The notes beneath the pieces were generated by a model that worked only from the letters and a program-made list of their open reading frames with translations, was not told the origin of the DNA and ran no database searches. The translations under genes and the position numbers were made by a program. From NCBI GenBank assembly GCA_030619925.1, contig JAUXAL010000014.1, forward strand, positions 1-57,479: DNA of 57,479 nt. The letters run 5' to 3'. This document shows positions 44,595 through 52,118 of this stretch, piece after piece; the stretch's first letter is position 1, and each line of letters begins with the position of its first letter. The stretch comes from Phycisphaerae bacterium. Its GTDB lineage: Bacteria; Planctomycetota; Phycisphaerae; Sedimentisphaerales; Anaerobacaceae.

Positions 44595-46022
44595 ATGTTT
44601 GAGTCACTAACCGAGAAATTCAACTCAGTTTTCCGGTCGTTGGCCGGCCGAGGACGGATTACCGAAGCGAACATCTCGGACGCTATGCGAGACGTCCGCA
44701 AGGCCCTTCTGGAGGCGGACGTCAACTACAACGTGGTAAAGAAGTTCTGCAAAGACGTTACGCAGGCCGCCATCGGCGCTGAGGTAATAAAGAGCCTTCA
44801 TCCCAGCCAGGTTCTGGTAAAAATCGTCAACGATGAGCTGACAAAGCTGATGGGGCCGGTCGATACCCGCATCTATTTTGTCTCACCCGGACCTACTATA
44901 ATTATGTTAGCCGGCCTGCAGGGCGGCGGCAAGACCACCACCGCCGCGAAACTTGCCAAATATCTGGTCGCAAACGGCAAAAAAACACTTTTAGTGGCTG
45001 ATGACCTGCAAAGACCGGCTGCTATCGAGCAACTGATTGTTCTGGGCCGGCAGATAGAAACCGAAGTTTATAGCGAGGACAGCAAAAATTCCATAAAGGT
45101 AGCAAAAAATGCTGTCAAGCACGCCCGAACAAACAACTACGACGTGGTGGTGCTCGACACCGCAGGCCGGCTGCATATAGACCAGGAGATGATGACTGAG
45201 CTGGCCAATGTCGCAAAAGCAGTCAACCCGCACCAGATTTACTTAGTCTGTGATGCGATGACCGGCCAGGATGCCGTAAATTCGGCCAAAGAGTTCAACA
45301 AGCGGCTTGAGCTTGACGGCGTCATCCTTACAAAACTGGATGGTGATGCCCGCGGCGGCGCCGCCCTGAGTGTGAAGGCCGTAACCGGAAAGCCCATCAA
45401 GTTCGTCGGAGTCGGTGAAAAGCTCGACAAACTCGAAGAGTTTCACCCCGACCGCATGGCCGGCAGAATCCTGGGAATGGGTGATGTGGTAACGCTGGTG
45501 GAAAAGGCTCAGGAGCATTTCGAAGCCGAGGAGGCACAGAAGCTACAAAAGAAAATGGCCAAAGGTAGCTTCGGCTTTGATGATTTTCTAAAGCAACTGC
45601 AGGCCGTCAAAAAAATGGGCGGTATCAGGGATATACTCAAAATGATGCCTGGGATGGGGAGCCAGCTCAAAGATTTGGACTTCGACGGCGTAGAGCTCCA
45701 GCAGACCGAAGCTATTGTCTATTCGATGACGCCCCAGGAAAGACGCGAACCGGACATTATAGACCCGTCCAGGCGAAGACGAATAGCTGCAGGCGCCGGT
45801 GTAGAAGCGCATGATGTTTCCGGTTTGGTAAAGACATTCAGGCGCAGCCGGGATATGATCAAAGCCATGAGCGGCGGAGGTATCGGTGGCCTTAAGAATC
45901 TGTTCGCAGGCGGACTCAGTATGGACTCGCTCGGTGCGGCTATGGGGGCACGCAAAAAAATAAAGCAGCGCTCAAAGAGAAAAAGAGTCATAAAACGAAG
46001 GGGCAAAACTAAGCGACGATAA
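44595..46022 (+). CDS. ffh: Signal recognition particle protein Ffh (SRP54)
   Basis: A GTPase that binds 4.5S RNA and signal peptides for co-translational membrane targeting. 475 residues, slightly long. The N-domain starts MFESLTEKFNSVFRSLAGRG. The G-domain has GLQGGGKTTT (near residue 106), DTAGRLHID and TKLDGDARGGAA. The M-domain (from about residue 300) has the RNA- and peptide-binding MPGMGSQL, then RRRRIAAGAGVEAHDVSGLV, and a very basic tail (KRKRVIKRRGKTKRR). It begins a plus-strand block of translation and targeting genes that is interrupted by sulfatases. Confidence 0.97.
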   Translation: MFESLTEKFNSVFRSLAGRGRITEANISDAMRDVRKALLEADVNYNVVKKFCKDVTQAAIGAEVIKSLHPSQVLVKIVNDELTKLMGPVDTRIYFVSPGPTIIMLAGLQGGGKTTTAAKLAKYLVANGKKTLLVADDLQRPAAIEQLIVLGRQIETEVYSEDSKNSIKVAKNAVKHARTNNYDVVVLDTAGRLHIDQEMMTELANVAKAVNPHQIYLVCDAMTGQDAVNSAKEFNKRLELDGVILTKLDGDARGGAALSVKAVTGKPIKFVGVGEKLDKLEEFHPDRMAGRILGMGDVVTLVEKAQEHFEAEEAQKLQKKMAKGSFGFDDFLKQLQAVKKMGGIRDILKMMPGMGSQLKDLDFDGVELQQTEAIVYSMTPQERREPDIIDPSRRRRIAAGAGVEAHDVSGLVKTFRRSRDMIKAMSGGGIGGLKNLFAGGLSMDSLGAAMGARKKIKQRSKRKRVIKRRGKTKRR

Positions 46023-46034
46023 TGTTCAGTATTG

Positions 46035-46255
46035 ACCCCCCAATTTATGGGGGGTCGTTTAGCCGTCGCCGGAACGGCGACGCAATATATTCAAAAATAT
46101 TTAGCCCCCCAATTTATTGGGGGGTCGTTTAGCCCCCAAATTTATTTGGGGGTTTTACCCGAATTTATTCGAGGGTCGTTTAGCCCTCAAATTTATTCGA
46201 GGGTCGTTTAGCCGTCGCCGGTAAGCCTGCCATGAGCTTGCCGAAGGGGCGACGG
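46035..46255. repeat. Hairpin ladder 1 (before sulfatase)
   Basis: A series of inverted repeats: CCCCCC-AATTTAT-GGGGGG (46036-46054), GTCGCCG-GAA-CGGCGAC (46065-46081), then four AATTTATT-loop hairpins spaced 25-28 bases by TCGTTTAG. It ends in a larger palindrome GTCGCC...GGGCGAC (46214-46253). From 46096 on, the same ladder recurs at 47794-48003. Confidence 0.85.
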
Positions 46256-46309
46256 TGTTCAGGAAAACACAAATCAATAGCGCAAGTATTTGTGGGCAAG
46301 AAGGTCATT

Positions 46310-47779
46310 ATGAAAAAGAATCTAACGACACCGGAGTTTTCTAACGGGGTAAACCGTCGCGATTTTTTGGCGATTGCCGGTGCAGCTATGGCAGGGACTA
46401 TCCTGCCAGGCTGCACGGAAGTACTTTCCTCAGCAAAAAACGAAAGCTCCCTTAAGAAACCGAACTTCATCATCATCTTCTGTGACGATTTGGGCTACGG
46501 CGACCTCGGCTGCTTCGGTTCGAAGAAGCACCGCACGCCGAACATCGACCGCATGGCTGCTGAAGGCATGCGTTTTACCAGCTTTTATGTAACCAGCGGT
46601 GTATGCACGCCATCCCGGTCGAGTCTGATGACCGGCTGCTATCCCCGGCGCGTTAATATGCACGAAAGCGGCGCGCACGAATGGGTGCTCTTCCCGGTTG
46701 CCGAGAAGGGACTAAATCCGAATGAAATCACCATCGCTGAAGTGCTCAAAGAACAGGGCTACGCCACCGCCTGCGTTGGCAAGTGGCATTTAGGAGACCA
46801 ACCCGAGTTTCTGCCCACAAGGCAGGGCTTCGACTACTATTACGGCATCCCCTACAGCAACGATATGGGAGCCGAGCAACGGCCCAAAAATCCGCCGCTG
46901 CCGTTGCTGCGAAACGAAAAGGTCATCGAAGCGCCGGCTGACCAGAACACCCTGACAAAGCGCTACACAGAGCAGGTGATTAAGTTCGTCACCGCCAATA
47001 AGGACAGACCCTTCTTTGTCTACCTGCCGCACACGATGGTACACAATCCGGTGCATTCGAGCGAAAGGTTCCGCGGCAAGAGCGCCAACGGCGGCTACGG
47101 CGACGCAGCCGAAGAGATTGATTGGTCAACCGGCGAAATCCTGGCCACGCTCAAGAAGCTCGGCATTGACGGCCGCACGTTAGTTGTGTTCACCTCCGAC
47201 AACGGCGCAGCTAAACGCTGGGGCGGCAGCAATCTGCCGCTTTCAGGATTCAAAGGCAGTACAATGGAAGGCGGTATGCGTGAGCCGTGCGTAATGCGCT
47301 GGCCCGGCAGGATTCCGGCAGGCAAAACATGCGACGAATTGACCTGCACGATGGACCTGATGCCCACTTTCGCTCGACTGGCCGGCACAAAACCACCAAG
47401 CGACCGCATCATAGACGGCAAGGACATCCGGCCGCTTATGGCCGGCAAACAAAGCGCCAAATCGCCGCACGAGGCCTTCTACTATTATAGGGTAGACCAG
47501 TTGCAGGCCGTGCGCTCCGGCAAGTGGAAACTTCATCTGCCGTACAAGATTAAAAAACGCGACCAGGCAAAGGCTACATCTATGCCGTTAAAACTATACG
47601 ACCTCGAAGCTGACATCGGCGAAACAAATAATGTTGCCGACCAACATCCTGATGTAGTGCAACGTCTTCTTGCCTTAGCTGAAAAAGCCCGCGACGACCT
47701 TGGTGACCTCGATAGAAAGGGTAGAAACCAGCGTCCAGCCGGATGGGTCGTAACCCCAAAGCCATTAAGGAAAAAATAA
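46310..47779 (+). CDS. Sulfatase with Tat signal between ffh and rpsP
   Basis: 489 residues, arylsulfatase type. The modified Cys is Cys99 in VCTPSRSSLMTG. FCDDLGYGDLGC (near residue 58) and VVFTSDNGAAKRW are metal sites, and GKWHLGD follows in the middle. The N-terminus FSNGVNRRDFLAIAGAAMAG combines the coding-repeat arm and a Tat motif, and LPGC is lipobox-like. ATG 46310 has an AAGAAGGT site; an in-frame ATG at 46232 lies inside the repeat (reading MSLPKGRR) and is rejected. Hairpin ladders flank it on both sides as direct repeats. The location inside a translation operon is unusual. Substrate unknown. Confidence 0.93.
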   Translation: MKKNLTTPEFSNGVNRRDFLAIAGAAMAGTILPGCTEVLSSAKNESSLKKPNFIIIFCDDLGYGDLGCFGSKKHRTPNIDRMAAEGMRFTSFYVTSGVCTPSRSSLMTGCYPRRVNMHESGAHEWVLFPVAEKGLNPNEITIAEVLKEQGYATACVGKWHLGDQPEFLPTRQGFDYYYGIPYSNDMGAEQRPKNPPLPLLRNEKVIEAPADQNTLTKRYTEQVIKFVTANKDRPFFVYLPHTMVHNPVHSSERFRGKSANGGYGDAAEEIDWSTGEILATLKKLGIDGRTLVVFTSDNGAAKRWGGSNLPLSGFKGSTMEGGMREPCVMRWPGRIPAGKTCDELTCTMDLMPTFARLAGTKPPSDRIIDGKDIRPLMAGKQSAKSPHEAFYYYRVDQLQAVRSGKWKLHLPYKIKKRDQAKATSMPLKLYDLEADIGETNNVADQHPDVVQRLLALAEKARDDLGDLDRKGRNQRPAGWVVTPKPLRKK

Positions 47780-47793
47780 CGATCGATAATATA

Positions 47794-48004
47794 AATATTT
47801 AGCCCCCCAATTTATTGGGGGGTCGTTTAGCCCCCAAATTTATTTGGGGGTTTTACCCGAATTTATTCGAGGGTCGTTTAGCCCTCAAATTTATTTGGGG
47901 GGTTTACCCGAATTTATTGGAGGGTCGTTTAGCCCTCAAATTTATTTGATGGTTTATTTAGCCGTCGCCGGTAAGCCTGCCCTGAGCTTGCCGAAGGGGC
48001 GACG
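47794..48004. repeat. Hairpin ladder 2 (after sulfatase)
   Basis: The same order of hairpins as ladder 1 (CCCCCC/GGGGGG, CCCCCAAA/TTTGGGGG, CCCGAA/TTCGAGGG, then further CCCTCAAA units), with two extra units, and the same terminal palindrome with a single base difference. With ladder 1 it brackets the sulfatase as a direct repeat. Confidence 0.85.
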
Positions 48005-48046
48005 TTACCTTAAAAAAGGAGAAAAAACAAAACGGCAATAATAAAA

Positions 48047-48355
48047 ATGATTTCAATTGAGCAATACCTGGATAAAATAGCTCGGTTTTCTGATAACGAA
48101 TTCGGCAAACTCGTAAGAAACCAATTTAAAGACATCCAGGGCACCAGCGAATTGGCAATGCTGGCGGCCCCGAGCGCCGAGGAATTAGAGCAGTTGAAAA
48201 AGGCAGTGGCGATAATGACGCCGGCCGAAAAACAAAACGCTGACAGTCTGACTGACCAGCAGATACAGAGAATCGCAGCTGACGCCCGGATTGACCCGGC
48301 GAACCTGGCGATTTTCATAAATGGTTACGCCTTACATTGCAAACGTGTTTCGTGA
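48047..48355 (+). CDS. Small protein resembling the end of the SRP54 M-domain
   Basis: 102 residues, no signal or membrane helix. The C-terminal half, MTPAEKQNADSLTDQQIQRI followed by AADARIDPANLAIFINGYALH, aligns by eye with the end of the Ffh M-domain here (MTPQERREPDIIDPSRRRRI then AAGAGVEAHDVSGLVK). The N-terminal half is helical and unrecognised. Its place between ffh and rpsP, which are adjacent or nearly so in many bacteria, supports a link to SRP function. No homology search was run, so the call is tentative. It begins 43 bases after ladder 2. Confidence 0.6.
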   Translation: MISIEQYLDKIARFSDNEFGKLVRNQFKDIQGTSELAMLAAPSAEELEQLKKAVAIMTPAEKQNADSLTDQQIQRIAADARIDPANLAIFINGYALHCKRVS

Positions 48356-48409
48356 TTTGCAGTGGGCAGATCACGGGAATTGATTATAAATTAAAGAAAG
48401 GAAAAAATT

Positions 48410-49762
48410 ATGGCAGTAAAGTTGAGAATGACCAGGATAGGCAGGCGGCATCGGCCGTTCTTTAGAATCAACGCGGTCGAATCGCGCACGCCGCGTGACG
48501 GCAAAATACTTGAAAAGCTGGGCCATTACGACCCGATTGAAAAAGACCCGGCCAAGCAGGTCGTGCTCAACCTCGAGCGCGTCCGGCACTGGCTCGATAA
48601 AGGAGCGATACCAAGCGATACGGTCTCGCAAATCCTGCTTCGCGCTGGGCTAAAGCACAAATATGCTGAAGAAAAAGCTGCCCGTCTGGCAAAGGCCAAG
48701 GCCATAGCCCGCGCTAAGGGCAAGCTGTTTACAAAAGCTCAAAGAATTGCCGCTCAAAAAGAGGCTGAGGCATCCAAGGAAAAGGCCGAGGTAGTCGAAG
48801 AAAAAGTCGAAGCTCCGGCAGTCGAAGAAAAGGTCGAAGCTCCGGTAGCTGAAGAAAAGGTCGAGCCCGAACCCGAGGCCAAAACCGAAGCTATGGAGGA
48901 AAAGGCCGAGGTAGCCGAAGAAAAAATCGAAGCTCCGGCAGCCGAAGAAAAGGTCGAAGCTCCGGCAGCTGAAGAAAAGGTCGAAGCTCCGGTAGCTGAA
49001 GAAAAAGTCGAAGCTCCGGTAGCCGAAGAAAAGGTCGAAGCTCCGGCAGCTGAAGAAAAAGTCGAAGCTCCGGTAGCCGAAGAAAAGGTCGAAGCTCCGG
49101 CAGCCGAAGAAAAGGTCGAAGCTCCGGCAGCTGAAGAAAAGGTCAAAGCTCCGGTAGCTGAAGAAAAAGTCGAAGCTCCGGCAGCTGAAGAAAAGGTCGA
49201 AGCTCCGGTAGCTGAAGAAAAAGTCGAAGCTCCGGTAGCCGAAGAAAAGGTCGAAGCTCCGGTAGCTGAAGAAAAAGTCGAAGCTCCGGTAGCCGAAGAA
49301 AAGGTCGAAGCTCCGGTAGTCGAAGAAAAAGTCGAAGCTCCGGTAGTTGAGGAAAAAGCCGAGCCCGAACCCGAGGCTAAAACCGAAGCTGTGGAGGAAA
49401 AGGTCGAGGTAGCTAAAGAAAAAATCGAAGCTCCGGCAGCTGAAGAAAAAATCGAAGCTCCGGCAGCTGAAGAAAAGGTCGAAGCTCCGGTAGCTGAAGA
49501 AAAAGTCGAAGCTCCGGTAGCCGAAGAAAAGGTCGAGCCCGAACCCGAAGCCAAGCCCGAGACCGAAGCAGTGGAAGAAAAAGTCGAGGCCAAAGCCGAA
49601 GCCGTAGAGGAAAAGGCCGAGGCCGAACCTGAAGCAAAAGCCAAGGTTGAAAAAAAGCCTAAGGCAAAGGCTGAAAAGAAACCCAAAGCAAAAGCTGAAA
49701 AGAAGCCTAAGACAAAGGCCAAAGCAGAGGTTGAGAAAAAACCGCAAATCGAGAAAGAATAG
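48410..49762 (+). CDS. rpsP: 30S ribosomal protein S16 with very long repetitive tail
   Basis: Residues 1 to about 85 are a normal S16 ([40 protein letters not shown]). S16 is usually 75-100 residues, but here the frame continues to 450. After a basic helix ([17 protein letters not shown]) comes a low-complexity tail: about 20 copies of AEEKVEAP-type nonamers, including a run of 15 units at 48938-49342. It ends in a lysine-rich part ([17 protein letters not shown]), like a histone H1 tail. The repeat is 27 bp at DNA level. GAAAGGA precedes the ATG. The tail would stick out of the ribosome; its role is unknown. Confidence 0.95.
   Translation: MAVKLRMTRIGRRHRPFFRINAVESRTPRDGKILEKLGHYDPIEKDPAKQVVLNLERVRHWLDKGAIPSDTVSQILLRAGLKHKYAEEKAARLAKAKAIARAKGKLFTKAQRIAAQKEAEASKEKAEVVEEKVEAPAVEEKVEAPVAEEKVEPEPEAKTEAMEEKAEVAEEKIEAPAAEEKVEAPAAEEKVEAPVAEEKVEAPVAEEKVEAPAAEEKVEAPVAEEKVEAPAAEEKVEAPAAEEKVKAPVAEEKVEAPAAEEKVEAPVAEEKVEAPVAEEKVEAPVAEEKVEAPVAEEKVEAPVVEEKVEAPVVEEKAEPEPEAKTEAVEEKVEVAKEKIEAPAAEEKIEAPAAEEKVEAPVAEEKVEAPVAEEKVEPEPEAKPETEAVEEKVEAKAEAVEEKAEAEPEAKAKVEKKPKAKAEKKPKAKAEKKPKTKAKAEVEKKPQIEKE
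48938..49342 (+). repeat. 27-bp tandem repeat within rpsP (15 units)
   Basis: Fifteen exact-length units of the form G(C/T)AGC(C/T)GAAGAAAA(A/G)GTCGAAGCTCCG, each encoding (A/V)(A/V)EEKVEAP; only unit 8 has KVKAP. Exact periodicity makes it liable to expand and contract. Confidence 0.95.
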
Positions 49763-49775
49763 AGCCCATATTCAA

Positions 49776-49798
49776 CCCCCCAATTTATTGGGGGGTTA
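49776..49798 (+). terminator. Hairpin after rpsP
   Basis: CCCCCC-AATTTATT-GGGGGG followed by TTATA, 14 bases after the rpsP stop. Same sequence type as the ladder hairpins; the T-tract is short so it could be a weak terminator or only a repeat. Confidence 0.55.
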
Positions 49799-49835
49799 TA
49801 AGCACGTAATAATGCAAACCAACAGTGACGTGATT

Positions 49836-50528
49836 ATGCGTATCGATATTCTTACGCTTTTTCCGCAAGTCTTTGAATCACCTTTGAGCTGCTCAATATT
49901 AAAGAGAGCGCAGGACGAGGGGCTGATTGAAATTGTTCTCACCGATATAAGAGATTTCGCAACCGACAATTATAGAAAGGTTGACGATAAGCCGTATGGC
50001 GGCGGCCCCGGTATGGTCATGATGCCCGGCCCGGTCTTTGACTGCGCCGAACATGTCCGGAAGTTATCGCCGGACAAAGGCCGCGTCATCCTGCTGACCC
50101 CCCAGGGACAGAAATTTAATCAGGCAAAAGCAATCGAGCTAAGCGCCGAAAAGCGCCTCATCTTGATCGCCGGCAAATACGAAGGATTTGACGAGCGAAT
50201 TCGCATAGGCCTCGATGCCGAGCAAATCTCAATAGGCGATTATGTCCTAAACGGCGGCGAGCTGGCGGCTATGGTAATCATCGATGCGGTTGTCAGATTA
50301 TTGCCCGGCGCGCTTGGTGATGAAGACTCAGCGAAGGACGATTCATTCAGCGCCGGCCTTTTGGAATATCCGCAATATACAAGGCCGGAGGTCTTTCGTG
50401 GCATGAAGGTCCCTGAGATTTTGTTAAGTGGCGACCACGCCAAAATAGCCGAATGGCGCAAACAGCAGGCCCTCGAACGAACAAAAAAATGGCGACCCGA
50501 TTTACTAAAAGACAACAATAAAAAATAG
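49836..50528 (+). CDS. trmD: tRNA (guanine37-N1)-methyltransferase
   Basis: Methylates G37 of tRNAs ending codons of the CNN type and prevents frameshifting; a SPOUT-class knotted enzyme. 230 residues as expected. Motifs are [37 protein letters not shown] (near residue 44), [10 protein letters not shown] (near residue 112) and the knot region [15 protein letters not shown]. The end [19 protein letters not shown] is standard. Start is taken at ATG 49836; an in-frame ATG at 49812 is possible. rimM, commonly present between rpsP and trmD, is absent here. Confidence 0.95.
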   Translation: MRIDILTLFPQVFESPLSCSILKRAQDEGLIEIVLTDIRDFATDNYRKVDDKPYGGGPGMVMMPGPVFDCAEHVRKLSPDKGRVILLTPQGQKFNQAKAIELSAEKRLILIAGKYEGFDERIRIGLDAEQISIGDYVLNGGELAAMVIIDAVVRLLPGALGDEDSAKDDSFSAGLLEYPQYTRPEVFRGMKVPEILLSGDHAKIAEWRKQQALERTKKWRPDLLKDNNKK

Positions 50529-50533
50529 GGTAT

Positions 50534-50577
50534 GCTGTACTACTCTGCGAAGTAGCCTTCGCTACGTAGTACGAGTG
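50534..50577. repeat. Cruciform-type repeat, copy 2
   Basis: GTACTAC and GTAGTAC form the outer stem; GCGAAG-TAGC-CTTCGC forms a perfect inner stem. Located just after trmD and before the next sulfatase. See the copy in the ppdK leader. Confidence 0.65.
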
Positions 50578-50603
50578 CATACCGTATCCCTAAGAGGAGA
50601 AAA

Positions 50604-52061
50604 ATGAAGAAGATGAATCGACGCGAATTTCTTAGTCTCGTAGCCGGCGGTTCCGCCGCGGCACTAACACCTTTCACCGGTTGTAGCTGGGTGGCAGCTT
50701 CAAAGCCGAAGGCTTTGGGGATGGCTCAGCCGAACATCATTTTGCTATTGACCGATGACCATCGAGCCGACGCGATGGGTTGTGCCAACAATACTATTAT
50801 CCAGACCCCGAATATGGATGCCCTGGCGGCAAACGGCATAAGATTTACCAATGCCTTTGTCACCACCTCAATATGCGCGTCCAGCCGTGCCAGTATTTTT
50901 TCGGGCCAATGGACACGCCGGCACGGCATAGACAACTTCAGGAAGAATTTTTCACCGGAGGCACTGACCCAGACTTATCCGATGCTGCTTCGCCAGGCCG
51001 GATACCGAATCGGCTTTATAGGAAAGTATGGAGTGGGACCAAATAAAGAACTGCCGGTTGACAAATATGACTACTGGAAGGGCTTTGCCGGCCAGGGCAA
51101 ATACGAACACAAAGACGAGGACGGCAACTACAAACATCTGACGCAGATTATGGGCGAGCAGGCGATTGAATTCCTGCAGAGCTGCTCACCAGGGGCAAGC
51201 CCCGGACCGGACAAACCCGGCTTCGCCGGCCAGCCGTTTTGCCTGTCGGTAAGTTTCAAGGCCCCTCACGTTCAGGATAGAGACCCGCGCCAGTTCATTT
51301 ACGACCGGGCCTATGAGAATCTCTACAAGGATGTAACCATTCCAACTCCGAAGACGGCCGAGACGCGCTATTTCCAAGCCCTGCCGGAATTCCTTCAGAC
51401 TTCCGAGGCCCGCAGGCGATGGCAGATACGTTTTCCGAACCCTCAAAAGTTTCAGGAATCCGTCAAGGGCTATTACCGTCTTATTACCGGCGTCGATGTC
51501 GTTATTGGGCGAATCCGGGACCAGCTAAAGCAACTCAATCTCGACGATAACACAGTCATAATGCTCATCGGTGACAATGGCTTTTATCTCGGCGAGTACG
51601 GCCTTGCCGGAAAATGGTTCCCTCACGAGTTATCGATTCGCGTACCGCTTCTCGTCTATGATCCCAGAGCAGACAGAAAACGCCGCGGTGTCACGCTCGA
51701 CCAGATGGCGCTTAACGTGGACATTGCTCCGACAATCCTGGAACTGGCCGGCTTGAAAGTGCCCCAACAGATGCAAGGCCGCAGCTTAGTTCCCTTGCTG
51801 AACGGGAAACGACCGAAGTGGCGAACTGATTTCTTTTACGAGCATTTGTTCGAACACAAAACGATTGCCAAAAGCGAGGCCCTCCGCACGCAGCGATGGA
51901 AGTACGCCCGCTATGTTGATTTTGATTATGAGGAACTTTACGATTTGGACAACGACCCGGCCGAAACAATCAACCTGGCAAAAGACGATAAATACCAAGG
52001 AATCCTGAAGTCTCTGCGAAAACACTGCAACGAACTCGCCGAAAAGGCCAAAGGCACCTAA
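50604..52061 (+). CDS. Sulfatase with Tat signal, CASSR type
   Basis: 485 residues. Tat motif NRREFLSLVAGG and lipobox-like FTGC. The modified Cys is Cys91 in ICASSRASIFSG, a CxSSR variant in place of CxPSR; LLLTDDHRADAMGC provides metal ligands and MLIGDNGFYLGEYG the second site. GRSLVPLLNG and ELYDLDNDPAE are standard late motifs. An insert with internal palindromes falls before PFCLSVSFKAPH. AGAGGAG precedes the ATG. It is the first of three sulfatases lying between trmD and rplS. The type suggests a glucosamine- or heparan-like target, but this is only a family impression. Confidence 0.92.
   Translation: MKKMNRREFLSLVAGGSAAALTPFTGCSWVAASKPKALGMAQPNIILLLTDDHRADAMGCANNTIIQTPNMDALAANGIRFTNAFVTTSICASSRASIFSGQWTRRHGIDNFRKNFSPEALTQTYPMLLRQAGYRIGFIGKYGVGPNKELPVDKYDYWKGFAGQGKYEHKDEDGNYKHLTQIMGEQAIEFLQSCSPGASPGPDKPGFAGQPFCLSVSFKAPHVQDRDPRQFIYDRAYENLYKDVTIPTPKTAETRYFQALPEFLQTSEARRRWQIRFPNPQKFQESVKGYYRLITGVDVVIGRIRDQLKQLNLDDNTVIMLIGDNGFYLGEYGLAGKWFPHELSIRVPLLVYDPRADRKRRGVTLDQMALNVDIAPTILELAGLKVPQQMQGRSLVPLLNGKRPKWRTDFFYEHLFEHKTIAKSEALRTQRWKYARYVDFDYEELYDLDNDPAETINLAKDDKYQGILKSLRKHCNELAEKAKGT
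51192..51229. repeat. Palindromic insert inside sulfatase gene
   Basis: GGGGC-AA-GCCCC (51192-51203) and CCGGC-TTC-GCCGG (51217-51229) lie within a stretch encoding SPGASPGPDKPGFAGQ that is extra to the usual sulfatase sequence. No second copy is seen in the window. Confidence 0.45.
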
Positions 52062-52118
52062 CAAAGTAGTAGGGTGGGTTTTGGCCCACAAGTTATCTTA
52101 AAATTAGGAAAGAAAAAA

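Noticed and set aside
46035-46255. CRISPR array
   Set aside because: Units are palindromic hairpins of differing sequence separated by a constant short spacer, not direct repeats with unique spacers; no cas gene is near.
46232-46309. Longer N-terminus for the sulfatase (MSLPKGRRCSGK)
   Set aside because: This is translated palindromic repeat DNA; the same sequence occurs after the gene where it encodes nothing.
47844-48041. Open frame within hairpin ladder 2 (65 codons)
   Set aside because: It is only the translated ladder (PEFIRGSFSPQIYL-type repeats), with no ribosome site.
48650-49747. Two long minus-strand open frames opposite rpsP (365 and 322 residues)
   Set aside because: They are the complements of the 27-bp repeat, which has no stops in other frames. 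The products are low-complexity Phe/Ser/Arg or Ala/Ser/Thr strings and the plus strand encodes S16.
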